Of a DNA stretch of 64,000 nt, positions 46,399 to 57,345 are shown piece by piece. Both the position numbers and the translations under genes were made by a program. Under the pieces are notes generated by a model, which saw only the letters and a list, made by a program, of their open reading frames with translations, had not been told where the DNA came from and ran no database searches. Source of the stretch: Polytrichum commune (lineage: Eukaryota; Streptophyta; Polytrichopsida; Polytrichales; Polytrichaceae); NCBI GenBank assembly GCA_950295325.1, contig OX485804.1:15684001-15748000 (forward strand), given 5' to 3'. How positions within the stretch are numbered: position 1 is the first letter of the stretch; every line of letters begins with the position of its first letter.

Positions 46399-47613
46399 AT
46401 GGAATTCTTTAATAAAGTAACACGTCATGACTCAAGGCTTGCAGATGGTTCCTATGAAGTCAAGCTTTGTGGACAATGGGAGCATTTTGCTTTTACTTGC
46501 ACTTCATTGTTGGTTCCAAAGCCAAATTGTGTATTTGTTTTGCCTAAAATCGATTCCCATTTCATGCCATTGTTACATGAGAGGCATCACCAACTAGAGT
46601 CGGGATATGTCTTCATTCCGATGCCTGATCCATATGGACCAGTATATTATAATATTCCTTCAAGTAGAAAACCACAACATCGTATTCTATTTGATTCTTC
46701 TACATTCGATCCATGTGGTTTTATTGAACTTTCACTTAGATCTTTAGGTAAGCAACAAGAATCTTCTAAAATTCTTCACAGAAGTTCAAGTTTGTTTTCT
46801 TTAGACTCTACAAAAATATTACCTATTCTACAATCTGACCACATAGGGATGAAAATGAGTGTTCAAATCGATCTTTATGATCTCCGCCCAAGTCAGTTTG
46901 GGGTTGCAACATGTAGAAGAGCTTGGGTTTCTGAACGGACCATGACATGCATGATGAGTCGAGAATTGGAGCAAATGATAGGTGGACGTAAAGCTAAATA
47001 CAAGGGAGTGCGTTGGCGTCTGGAACGGAAACACCCTTGGATTGCTGAACTCAGGCTTCCACAAAAGAAGAAGATATGGATTGGAAGCTTCAACAGTCCA
47101 GAGGAAGCTGCTCGGGCACATGATGTTGCGGCCATTCACCACGGCAAAGAAACAAGTCTCAATTTTGATGACTCTCTTCATCAAGTCTTCAAGTCAAGGA
47201 TGTTGTCAAGCATGTGTTTTGGACAACGCATACAAGACAATGCAGTTGGAGTATCTACATTCTACTGTGCACCTTTGGACACCGACCACAACACCAAAAA
47301 AATGCAAAGGTCTCGGACAATAAACATGTCAACACGACATCCTTCGTGCAACCAATATCAAGGTACAAATCATGCGGTAAACTTTAACGAGTCTTATCAC
47401 ATGTTTGCAAACGACTTACCCATCATGGTTGATAAACCCGTCACAATACAAAGGATAGGGACTTCTTTCCAAGATCCAATGCTAGTTTCCCATGAACCTC
47501 CATTACTCAAATCACAAGGAGAAGATGTTGCAAGTTTTGAAACGACAACAAGACCAAATGAGATGTTGTGTCCACCAATAGAAGACTTTGGTTTAGCTAA
47601 TTTATTTGATTAG
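46399..47613 (+). CDS. AP2/ERF transcription factor, DREB-like
   Basis: 404 residues from the first ATG of the frame (46399) to a TAG. A GTG at 46366 would add 11 residues, but a stop lies just upstream and there is no reason to prefer it. A single AP2 DNA-binding domain spans about residues 201-256: Y-K-G-V-R-W, then W-I-A-E-L-R, K-I-W-I-G-S-F, E-E-A-A-R-A-H-D-V-A-A and S-L-N-F. The A-H-D-V-A-A and L-N-F-D-D-S context is DREB-like, but the DREB-diagnostic V14 and E19 positions appear as I and L, and the first strand loop has about two extra residues. So target-site choice may differ from the usual DRE/GCC boxes. The 200-residue N-terminus is unusually long and I recognise no domain in it. 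The gene appears intronless, as is common in the ERF family. Nuclear role inferred. Confidence 0.85.
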   Translation: MEFFNKVTRHDSRLADGSYEVKLCGQWEHFAFTCTSLLVPKPNCVFVLPKIDSHFMPLLHERHHQLESGYVFIPMPDPYGPVYYNIPSSRKPQHRILFDSSTFDPCGFIELSLRSLGKQQESSKILHRSSSLFSLDSTKILPILQSDHIGMKMSVQIDLYDLRPSQFGVATCRRAWVSERTMTCMMSRELEQMIGGRKAKYKGVRWRLERKHPWIAELRLPQKKKIWIGSFNSPEEAARAHDVAAIHHGKETSLNFDDSLHQVFKSRMLSSMCFGQRIQDNAVGVSTFYCAPLDTDHNTKKMQRSRTINMSTRHPSCNQYQGTNHAVNFNESYHMFANDLPIMVDKPVTIQRIGTSFQDPMLVSHEPPLLKSQGEDVASFETTTRPNEMLCPPIEDFGLANLFD

Positions 47614-50600
47614 AAAACAACGTCGCTTTAAACATGTAAGTTCAAGATGATCATCAACTATTGAACGATGAGTGGATGTATTGGGTGGAGCATTGAAGTA
47701 TTAAGACTTCCGATTTTGAGAAGTTGGACAAGCAGTAGTTCCCAATGATATTTGTGTGACACACATAGATTTTTTTTAGTGACAAATTGTACGGTTCCCC
47801 ATAACATAACTTATAATAAGGGGTTAAAGGAGACTTCCTAAGTCCTCTCTCTATGTTATATAGAGGAAAATAATGATATCTAAGTCTCGTTAAAGTATGA
47901 GAGTGGAGTCATTTGGGGATGGTTAGCAACCAAGTCTCTATAAAGCCTCTTGTGAAGCAAACTTGTTGCCATTAAGACAAGGCACAATGAATATGGAAGT
48001 CTTAAAAGGTTGCTCATTGGTTGGGTTAGTCATCCACTATCCATTTGCCTTCCTTTGTATGACCCATGTTTGCTACTTCTAAACACATGTGCTACAACTC
48101 TACCGTTAGTTTCCGAGTTGTAAAGTGTGGAGAACATTCTTGAATGTTTTTTTTCGTGTTAGGTTTGAATTCTTCTATATTTAGGCACATGATGCATAAA
48201 CAACTATTTGCGATGGGTGGGTACTCTAAGTGTTGTGAAGGTGCCAAAAAGTTGTCACAAAAAAGGTCATTTGATAAGGAAATTTATTAACTCCTATGAA
48301 GGGTTTTAAAATAATAGTGAGCTATAAGAGGGTTTTTCATGCTAAACTAACAAAATCACCAACATAACCCCATTCATAATTTTGTGTGTATGCAATGCGC
48401 CCGCAATTTGTCAATAGTGTCAACTTGTTCACACAACTTGGGCAATAGTCTAGTCCATAACACCCTAGGATCAATAGTCTTTCTTAGAAGTATTTTATTT
48501 CCCTTGAAATTCGAAGGGTACAACACCTTGGTCCTTAGTCTTGGTTAGATTGTTCCAATTTGATGGAACTCCAAATGTTTGTTGTTTCCCTACAGCCATA
48601 AACTCTAGCATTTCATAAACTGATTTCAAATGTATGTGAATTAACAAATAATTCCATCTTATCCACCTTGTAAAAGTTTAAAGTAACAAACTACACATCA
48701 TTTTGAGTGGCATAGTTGTGAAAATGTTAAGAATTGACATTCAAGTCTAACTATTTCAAACCTTGGACAACTAACCAACTCATTCAACTATAAGTTAACT
48801 AGTTGCCTTTTGTAATTATGGTTGTTCGCGATTTGACTTGCCAAACAATGTAGTTAAATAGTTGTTCTAAATTCGGTCTACCAGAAAAATCTAGTTAACT
48901 ACAGTTATATTTAGTTAACTAATTATCTAGTTAATCAAAGTTGAGTGCAGCTTGTTCACAGAATTCGGTTGTAGTGTTGTAGTGTCACTAGTGTGTTATT
49001 TGTGTGGTGGTGTACATGGAGGTTGTTCCGAAGCCCAACACTATGAGTGATCATATAAAGGCATTTCTTGATGATCCTCAATGGCCCGGGCACATTAAAG
49101 ACCCTCCACTCAAGCAAATCAAGAGGCGACTTCTTCGCATATAATAATATTTGGAAATTTTCTAACCAACTATAGTTGTTCTTTAATCTAGTCTTAAATT
49201 TTTTTAGTTAATTATAGTCGTTCCCTAAAATGTATTGAAATTTTTTTAACTTTAGTTATTTTGGCAGTTGTCCAAAGTCTAACTATTTTTTTTGGGGGGA
49301 AGAAATTGCACTAATTGTTGTTGTTGTTGTCGTTGTCGTCATCTTTTGGCATAAAGTTGAAGATTAGGTAGAGAATTTTATTGTGTATAATTGGGGACAC
49401 TAACACATGATCGATGTAATTAGTAGTAGGACAACTAACTTCATAGAAGTAATTGCATATACAAACTTGGTTGCTTATTATTGGCACGACTTGTGCTCAC
49501 AAGACCATCATGTACACATACATTTGACGTAATTGAAAATATTGTTATTGTTGATTTCTCGATAATCTCCCCAAAGGTGCAATTTTACTTGATTTCTCAA
49601 TTTAGTATTTATTATTTTAGTAATAGTGTAAACATTGCTTCAATAAAAAATACTTTTGAACAATCTAAATTTTATGACATTTGGAACTTAGTTGTTATAG
49701 TATCTTGTAAAATCAAAGGATCTTTGAATGCGTGTACTGGAGGTTGTTGTCTAGTTCAACACTTAGAGTGCCAAAAGCTAATTTCTACATTGGATTGCCC
49801 ATGATCTTGACCATTATGGATTGGACATGTGACAATTTACCTTCAATGTTTTTTAGGTGTATGAACAGACAACACCCTATGGATAATAGGTACTTAAGGA
49901 TTTAAACAAAATTATGAAATTAGAACTTTGAGCAAACTTCCCTCTTCAATTTTCATTATATCACAAAATGCAACTAGATATTATGATAAATAGGGGCATG
50001 AATATTGTTACTACAATTGTTGCATTCGTGCTATCAAGGTAATACGAGGTAAATTTCAGCGAAAATGTTTAGTTGATAGAAAGTTCCAAAGTTGTATTCA
50101 AAAACCCCTAGTATTATTCTAGCTATGACTAAAACCAAATCACCCCATACAAAACCGTATTACTCTTTTGCATCAAAGGAGTAATGAAGCAACATATGGA
50201 TGGCATTACAAATTTTCACCCAAATATTCACACATTCATTCCATTTTGATGATTTCATCCCACATTTACCAAAATTTCAGAAGTTTGGGCCATTTCATCC
50301 ATGATGAACGACATTGTAATGCCTGAATTTTCTTTATTAAGAATCGCAATCTAGAGATACTTTGCCTAAGCTATAGGGATGTTGTGCATCAATCTACATA
50401 ACAATGTCATAGAGATGAGAGGAGACACAATTCAAAATGCAAGAATGGTTGATAAGAAGAGAGGGATTACACTTCCCACGATTCTATCCACTTGTAGCCA
50501 AAATTTAACAATTTGCAGTCACAATAATCAAGTCTACCTATGTTTGATTGAGTTCAAGAAGAAACTCTAGCTACTCATCGTCAATTGAATCCAAGGTAGG

Positions 50601-51765
50601 TGTACTCAAAACCCGCATTAATGACTCATTGTTTATGGGTCTTGTGTGGTCGCGGGCAGGGTGGATGTGCATCGTCAATCCACATGAGTCCATCTTGCAA
50701 CCTCAGTTAGCCTACATGGCGACTGCCATTATGATGTCCGTTGGCACTAAGACAACAGAGCAGAGTAGGTACCCGGGAACATGGTTGTTGTCAGGATCTA
50801 TTTTCGCAGATTTGTAGCTTACTAGCATGTAGCAACTAGGTAGGTTGGGCTCGCTTACTAGTGGGTAGGTTTAGTAGAGGTGCCTATTCCCAATCATGAT
50901 CCCACCAACAATCTATAGGGTTCCGGAAATTTGATCAGGCTAGGACTAAATTTCAATCAAGCTGAAACCAATGGTGCCATGACAAATGTCATGGTTTTGA
51001 GTGCTAGAGCGACGAGGAATTTAAGACCCATGAACAAATATGTTTCTTAATAAGTACAACAATACCCCCATGTCCACGTGTAGTGGCGCCTGCTTGTATG
51101 TTACTAGATCCATATCGTGCAATGAAAAAATGACTATAACCGGGAATTTCTGCTCTACCTATTCCATTTTTCTCCCAAGTTTCTACTCAAAATATTAGAT
51201 CTATAGTTGGAAAAAGACTTGCTATTAGGATATTGTCGTGCATAGAATAGCCTCTGCAATTCCGAGACACACATGAAATGGGGCACAAATTTTGAGGTTG
51301 AAGTTTGTCCCCTGTGTGGCTTCCATTAATTGGCTTCTGTATCATCGTGCTTGACTCATTTTTTAGCCCATCCTCAAGTACCACAATTTTCTCCACGTAT
51401 GATCTTGACTAATTTCCCTGTCTTCCGAAGTTTTTCACTTTGTCCCATTTTTTAGCAAATATCTTCTAATGAGTTGGTGTATGTCCTCATCGAGTCCAAT
51501 TTGAGTACTTGCCTGTTTCTATCGGACTCACAAGTAGGCTACTTTTGTCTCCCAATTAGAACATTTGAAAAGGATCAGTCGTGATCTAATTAGATTGAAA
51601 TGTCCTACCCTCTAGGCTTCTGTAATACGTGGTGTGCCCCCAAACATGTGTTGTAAAAATCCTTGGGTGTATTGGAGAGTGTTCCTGTGCTCAAGTTCTT
51701 TCATGTTGGTCAATTTTAAATGGAGACTACACTTTCCACTTTCTAGTATCTCCCATACATGTTGT
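47614..51765. other. intergenic, no convincing gene
   Basis: AT-rich. 48790-49260 contains several 'ctagttaactatagtt' variants in both orientations, also seen near 15025, probably from an old repeat. A GTT/GTC run lies near 49315-49340. Two plus frames at 50379-50570 and 50548-50817 overlap and have no domain. Confidence 0.35.
49016..49144 (+). CDS. small hypothetical ORF, 42 residues
   Basis: ATG at 49016 (gtacATGG context) to TAA at 49142-49144. The encoded peptide (starts M-E-V-V-P-K-P-N, ends K-R-R-L-L-R-I) is polar and looks compositionally like a protein, and the DNA is less AT-rich than its flanks. It could be an exon or a fragment of a decayed mobile gene. No family is recognised. 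Confidence 0.2.
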   Translation: MEVVPKPNTMSDHIKAFLDDPQWPGHIKDPPLKQIKRRLLRI

Positions 51766-51773
51766 ATTGTTTA

Positions 51774-52636
51774 CTCGGGGGGGGGGGGGGGGCACTCCCT
51801 TGTATATTTTGCATACACCTACGATAATGACCTATTAAAATGGGGGCTATTTACCTATGAGAAAGGATTATAAGGGATGCTAATTTTTGAAATAATGGTA
51901 AATTGTTGTGATTATTTCCACCCTATTGGTAATTATAAATTCTTGGATGGTTGATTTTATGGTACCCTATATTACTTATATGTCCAGGCTTCCGGTGGTG
52001 ATTGCTTGATTGTTTTCGATTGTTTGGAAGCCGAATCCTCCGATTGTTCCAGGGCCTCGGAGAAGCAGAGTGCCACTCTTGCACCAAGTTGAGGTCTGCC
52101 AACTAGGGTTGACAGAGGCGGGGGCGAGAGAGGAACTAGGGTTGACGGAGGTGGGGGCGAGAGAAGGCGGGAGCAGAGTCTGGGGAGTTCTGTAGAGGAA
52201 ACGGCTAATTGCCGAGCTTTCTGGAGGTAGCTCGGATTTTTCAATTTTTACCCGAGAGTGGGCCTAGAGAGTGCAAAATTTATCGGTTGATAGCCCCCAT
52301 GTCCTAATGTATTTAGGCAATTAGCCGGCATTTTTTTTTTCATTTATGCAATTTCCAAAAGGTCTAAAGTGGGGCCGGTTTTATATTTTGGTGGCAAAGT
52401 ATTTAATTTTTGAAACTATCGCTTTTTCTCCATGCTATTTTATATGTACCACTTAGGTAATTTAATCATGTTTTGTCAAATGCTATATTACATATAATCA
52501 TGTTTCACAATCCCAGAGCACCCTATACTACATCTAATAATTTTACAAATTTTACGCCAAATTTTTATACAAGACCCTATATTTTATCGCACGTAGTTCC
52601 TACGTTTCTCGCCAGTGCCCCCCCCCCCCCCCCGAG
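51774..52636 (+). mobile_element. GX element, copy 1 (863 bp), with embedded hAT-N1 fragment
   Basis: Perfect 23-bp terminal inverted repeats: CTC-G16-CACT (51774-51796) and AGTG-C16-GAG (52614-52636). Flanks ATTGTTTA (51766-51773) and ATTGTTTG (52637-52644) match at 7 of 8. About 200 bp inside each end matches GX copy 2. The middle differs: about 51980-52172 is GC-richer sequence absent from copy 2, followed by a hAT-N1 piece. No protein is encoded. Confidence 0.75.
52174..52395 (+). mobile_element. hAT-N1 left-end fragment (copy 4)
   Basis: Matches the first roughly 220 bp of hAT-N1 (CAGAGTCTGGGGAGTTCTG, then the CCGAG, TATCGGTTGATAGCCCCCAT and TTAGCCGGCA blocks) with more divergence than among the full copies. 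It stops abruptly near 52395 and the right end is absent. It lies within GX copy 1. Confidence 0.75.
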
Positions 52637-52644
52637 ATTGTTTG

Positions 52645-53289
52645 AAGAGACGATGCTTGGCCATTTTCTTTGAGTCTAGATGCCCATGTGATAGCATCTT
52701 TTACATGGCTTTTCAAATGGCCTTGTATTACAACTATTTCACTTTCTAACTTTGACATTTGAGAAGTGTAAGGATATTTTGATGTTGTCATAGATGCGTC
52801 AAAATTAGAGATGAGAGAAACTAATTTCTTCATATGAGTGTAAAATGTGTTGATTATATGCATTGTCTTTGGGCTAAATGTTTTTCCATGAATTTCATGG
52901 TTTTTTTCCATTACTTTCAGGTGGTGTTCTGGATTTTGTACAATACCTTGTAGATTGTTAACTTCACTAGAAAGCTATAGGTCATTGACACTATGAGTCT
53001 TATACAATTCTAATATAACTTTACTCTCATAATATAGGAGTGGCCACCCTAGGTTGTTGACACAACCGTCATCATGGAGAGAGGGAATTATCATATACGA
53101 GAGTACCTCTCATTTATCCACCATAAACACTTGACCCCCTATAAGTTTTTGCCAATTCATTGCAAATGACCTCGAGTGAACTAATTTGGGGTCTTTGAAG
53201 CTAATGCTTGTGTCAAATGAACTAAAAGTAATAATTTCCGGACCGCATGCTATTTCAAGGCTTTTATGTGGGACAAATGGGAGGTACTC
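52645..53289. other. intergenic with a small inverted repeat
   Basis: No gene. About 53072-53120 and 53279-53330 are inverted copies of each other (about 50 bp, with 'gagagagggaat.atcata' and 'gagagtacctc'). The second abuts the end of the inverted GT47 duplication. Confidence 0.5.
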
Positions 53290-56200
53290 TCCTATATGAT
53301 TATTCCCTCTCTCCCGTCATCATGAAAGGCCCTCTTCATCCAATTATCTGAAGCCACACACGTTAAAAAACATTGGTTTCCAAACGGAGCTCGGTAAGCC
53401 AAAGTAAAAACATTCGGCCTTGACATGTGCCTAATTTCGGGGAGCTTGGTTTCAAGGTTTGTCCCTCTTTCAAGTGGAGGCAATACACGCCCAAAACCGG
53501 AGGTTTTCACAAAAATCCGTATTGGACACGAGAGGTGAAATTGGATGTTTTGAAACTTGGGGCCACACTATATGCGCAAATGAGCTGCCATTTTTGTTAG
53601 TTTAGTGACACCCCACCTCAAAGATGACTACTTCACAAAAAGGTCAAAATATTGATTTTGAACATCTAAGACCTGAGGTTGTGTTCTTATTGGCTCCCAA
53701 AGTGATGGGCCATATTTTTCTCCCCATTATTTTTCAAGAGGTGGCAATCTGTTGGGAAAACAAACCTCCATTCCCAACCGCCAATTCACTAAAGAATCAA
53801 CTTTTTATTTAGCTCCCGGAATGCTAGGAAGGTGGCGTCAGTGGGGAAAACTGACAATTTCACAACCTGAGTGCCCCCCCCCCCCCCTTCATTGAGTAAA
53901 AACGTTCATTTTCAACTCCGATCCAAGACGACATTTTTGCAAGGCTTAAAACCTCCGTTTCCGAGCGGAGTTGAAAACAGACAGTTTCAACCCAAAAAAG
54001 AACGACTGACCTTGAAACCCAGCTCCTTGAAGTTAGACACATGTCAAAGTTGAAATTCTTTTACCTTGGCTTACCAAACTCGCGTACAGATGTTTCGAAA
54101 CCAACATTTTTGAATGTGTGTGTCCTCCCCTAAAATTCCGTTCTGGCCAACATAGAAGCATCACTTGTAAGTCGCGATCACGGCCAAAATCCTGGTGACT
54201 CAGAGAGCTGAGATTAGACCCCAGATTCAGCATACAGAAGAGCTTACAGTAATGATAGTGAGATGCAATCAGCACAACTTCTACTGCAAAAAAATTTAAC
54301 AGTTGTGAACAATGAAATTTACTGTAAGCATTGCAGTCAGAGAGCACGATGAATGATTCAACACAAGCTCCAAGTTCGTTTTCTCTCCGAATAAAGCATT
54401 ATAAGGTATGGGGGTGGGTGTTATTCGGGCACTTCTCTCAATTGGACAACTACATTTGATTGCTGTGTAGTTAGGTGAAGATCGAAGAACAAGCACCATA
54501 AAGACACTTGTTTGAAAGCGATTGATTATATTTTCAAATTTTATCAACTGCTCCACACTAATTAGGTAACACAATTGGGAGGACCTATGCATTCATTGAA
54601 GGAATCAACAAACATGCACTTTTGATAACCATGACTACATCAGGAAAATGTTCAATTTTTCATCTCATTTTCGATCTGATTTTTGCTGATGCGCGATCGT
54701 AGGTTTGGTAATCTAATTATGTGTAAATCTAATTGATAGAAGTTGGAGAACATGAAAAACAAACCAAATAACACCCACAAACCTTTTATCTGGTGGAGGG
54801 ACGTCAAGCATTATTAAACAAAAACAAAACTGTTGACACATCACTCCTCACCAGAGTCAAATAAACAAAATGTCCCTGATGATTCAGAGAGCACATCAGC
54901 TAGTTCCTGGATTCAACATTCAGAGGAATATATCGTAACATAGGTAATCGATATGATGCAATCCTTGTGACATGATCTGCAAAAAATTCGCACAACCTCA
55001 TCTGCAAAAATTTGCTCCGTGAGCTTAATAAATCTAACAACAAGCCCCGAGCAATCAACGTGACTTTTTTTTTATTGCAGTAAAAGCATGATGAATGATA
55101 TACATGAGCTTCACAAATTGAGTGCAAAAGTGAGCTCCACTCGGCAAGCCTTGGTATTCTTCGTCTCCATGACATTCAGTAATCCACAGTGTTGCTCGAG
55201 CATTCAATGCTTGCACAAATCTCCAAAGAGATTGTGATTTGATGAAACCAGCGTTGAGATTTCCGACTCCCTTGGTCAAAAACTGGAGCAAAAGACAACC
55301 TACCAGATTCTGTCAAGGTATATTCATTCTGCCATTGCCACCTGCCATTTGATGCATCAAGGTGCTCGATCGGTCGAGAGAAAAATGGTGTTACATGGAC
55401 TGCGATCATGCCAGCAGGGTGCAGTGCAGCGTTAGGGTTGGCAACCTAGGGCTTCAATTTTGTACAATTTGCTCAAGGTCAGGCAAGTGCGTAGTTCAGT
55501 ACAAAAGATTTTCAATCATGACATCGAAAGCGTCCTTGAACGGCGACACATCTGCACCGGGCTCCGCATACAGTAGCCCCGGGACGATTTCTTCGATGAT
55601 GAGTTTCCGCATGTCAACCCTCTCCTTCTTGCTGATCTTTTTCAGAACTTCCACGACGTTCACGCTCCCTACCTTCACATCTTCCTCGGAGATGTAGACT
55701 GACCAGGAAGACATGTTTCGGGGCAAGTGCCACGGGTATTGCAAGTAGGCGGTGCAGGGATGGAACAAGACGGGGATAAATCCTGCGATGAGCGAGTCGA
55801 AGACGGACCTTCGCGTGAGGCTGTCGCCCGGCGGTTGCATATGGAAATGCGAGGTTAGGAAAACCTCGGTGACATACGCGGGTTGTAAACACATGTCGCG
55901 CTCGCACTCAAGAAAATGGCAATCTCGCGCGGTCGCGTTCCGGCACCGTCCGATGAGCGCGCTCCTCACATTGTTGGGGTCGAGGTGCCTATCTTTGCCG
56001 ACGAAACTGACGAGGCTGTTACGCTCTTGCGACTCGACGTGCGCGAGCCAGCTTCGGATATCTGCGGCCGACTTAGGGTGGAAGAACGTCGGGTGCGGGA
56101 CGCCGATGTCGTTCCGGTGCCACGGGTTACGCTCGATCAAAAGCTTCGTCACTTTCTGCATTTCCTCGAACTCAAGCAACCTGCTTCCCCAATCCGACGC

Positions 56201-56348
56201 CGACGGCCGACGGAAGTCCCACGAGATTTTCCCCGACACAAGCACGTGATCGAGCCCCTCTCGCCGTGTCCACGACGGCTGCTTCTCGAGCCATTTGACG
56301 AGCTTGCGGCCGAGCGCATCGCGCTTCTCGTTCGAGGCACTCAATGCC
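53290..56348 (-). repeat. inverted segmental duplication, second arm
   Basis: Reverse-strand copy of 35588-38180, about 470 bp longer because of extra segments near 55180-55460 (between the pseudogene end and the shared 3' flank) and near 53620-53890. The latter begins, on the minus strand, with a G14-CACT block like the left end of GX. Spacer between the two arms is about 15.1 kb. The truncation at 56348 falls in mid-exon. Confidence 0.85.
55470..56348 (-). pseudogene. truncated GT47 (MUR3-like) pseudogene
   Basis: Corresponds to about the C-terminal 45% of the intact protein. There is no ATG, anchor or N-terminal half; the frame begins directly at the duplication junction. Protein identity to the parent is about 97%, but changes hit conserved motifs (the A-G-C-I-P-V cysteine becomes F). 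The codon CGA just after the F-D-V-(I/M)-I-E-N-L-L-Y motif is TGA (near 55493-55495), removing the last 16 or so residues. Unlikely to give active enzyme. It could give transcripts antisense-complementary to the parent if read through from either side. Confidence 0.85.
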
Positions 56349-57345
56349 TAGTATTATCGCCTATGAGAGGTACCAGCTCCTCCGCGTTTGCTTTATGTAT
56401 AGTATAATGAGGGCTGTTAGCTCTAATGACAACAACAAAATCATCTTCGATCATCTCCAAGTCCTTGTTTTCGCTACTATATCCAGCGCGGTTGCTTATG
56501 TTAGCAACTTTCTCACTTACTGTCTCGATATCAGAGGCTAATACACGACCAGTCTCCTTTGTACTATCGTCGATCAAACGCCAATATGTACCGGGTCATC
56601 ACGAGAGATCTTGATAACATCTAACATACGTTTCGCAACATCTACACTAATATTCTCAATGACCCTCATTGTAGAGATAGCGTTTCAAGCATGCGTATGC
56701 GCTTCCCAGAATCCTCTACTTTCTTCTCAAGAGATGTCATCTTATTCTCAATAAGAGATCTTAGTTTGTTTTCCATCGAAAATAACTCTGTAAGAATAGC
56801 AGAAGAATCCTGAGAAGGTGGCTGAATATCAAGAGTCTTAGGCTTGACAGAAGGAGTGTCAAGATTAAATGTGGAAGCCTTCATTTCCTTTCGATTGGAT
56901 GATCGTAGGAGGGAGCTTACAGGTCTGTTGGCAAAGTCGATGAGTTTGTTACCAAACTTGGGTAAGCTTGGGATAAACTGTGTCTTCAGCAATCCAATAT
57001 GATCATCATCCGAACCATTATTATGCTCTTCAAGTCTAACCTTATGAGACGTGAAAGACAGGGACGAACTACAATGGTCATCCTCATCTGCCCATCTAGT
57101 TGTGAAGATTCTCGTGGTTACGAAGTGGTCATATACGTCCCCCCAATGAAACTGATTATCGACTCTAGAAAAAGTTCACGTACTTCGAACACATAGTCCA
57201 ATGTCGTCTTGGAGCAGGAGGTTTGAAGTGCCCTCCAGAAATGTTGCCCTCTCATGCCCCGATCACACCAGACTTTCTGTCCGGTTCCATACGTGAAAGT
57301 AATGGGGATTATGTTGAGAAATAGATGTTGGCCCACCACTTTTCA
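56349..57345 (-). pseudogene. unidentified decayed reading frame with coiled coil
   Basis: Minus-strand open segments at about 57339-57118, 57170-56666, 56690-56575 and 56577-56349 lie in shifted frames but look like one broken gene. The second contains a heptad-rich stretch (L-F-S-M-E-N-K-L-R-S-L, then L-E-K-K-V-E-D-S-G-K-R-I) typical of a coiled coil. The last segment ends exactly at the GT47 duplication junction. I do not recognise the family. A host gene fragment, a retroelement gag or an endogenous viral remnant are all possible. I would not choose among them without a search. Confidence 0.35.
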
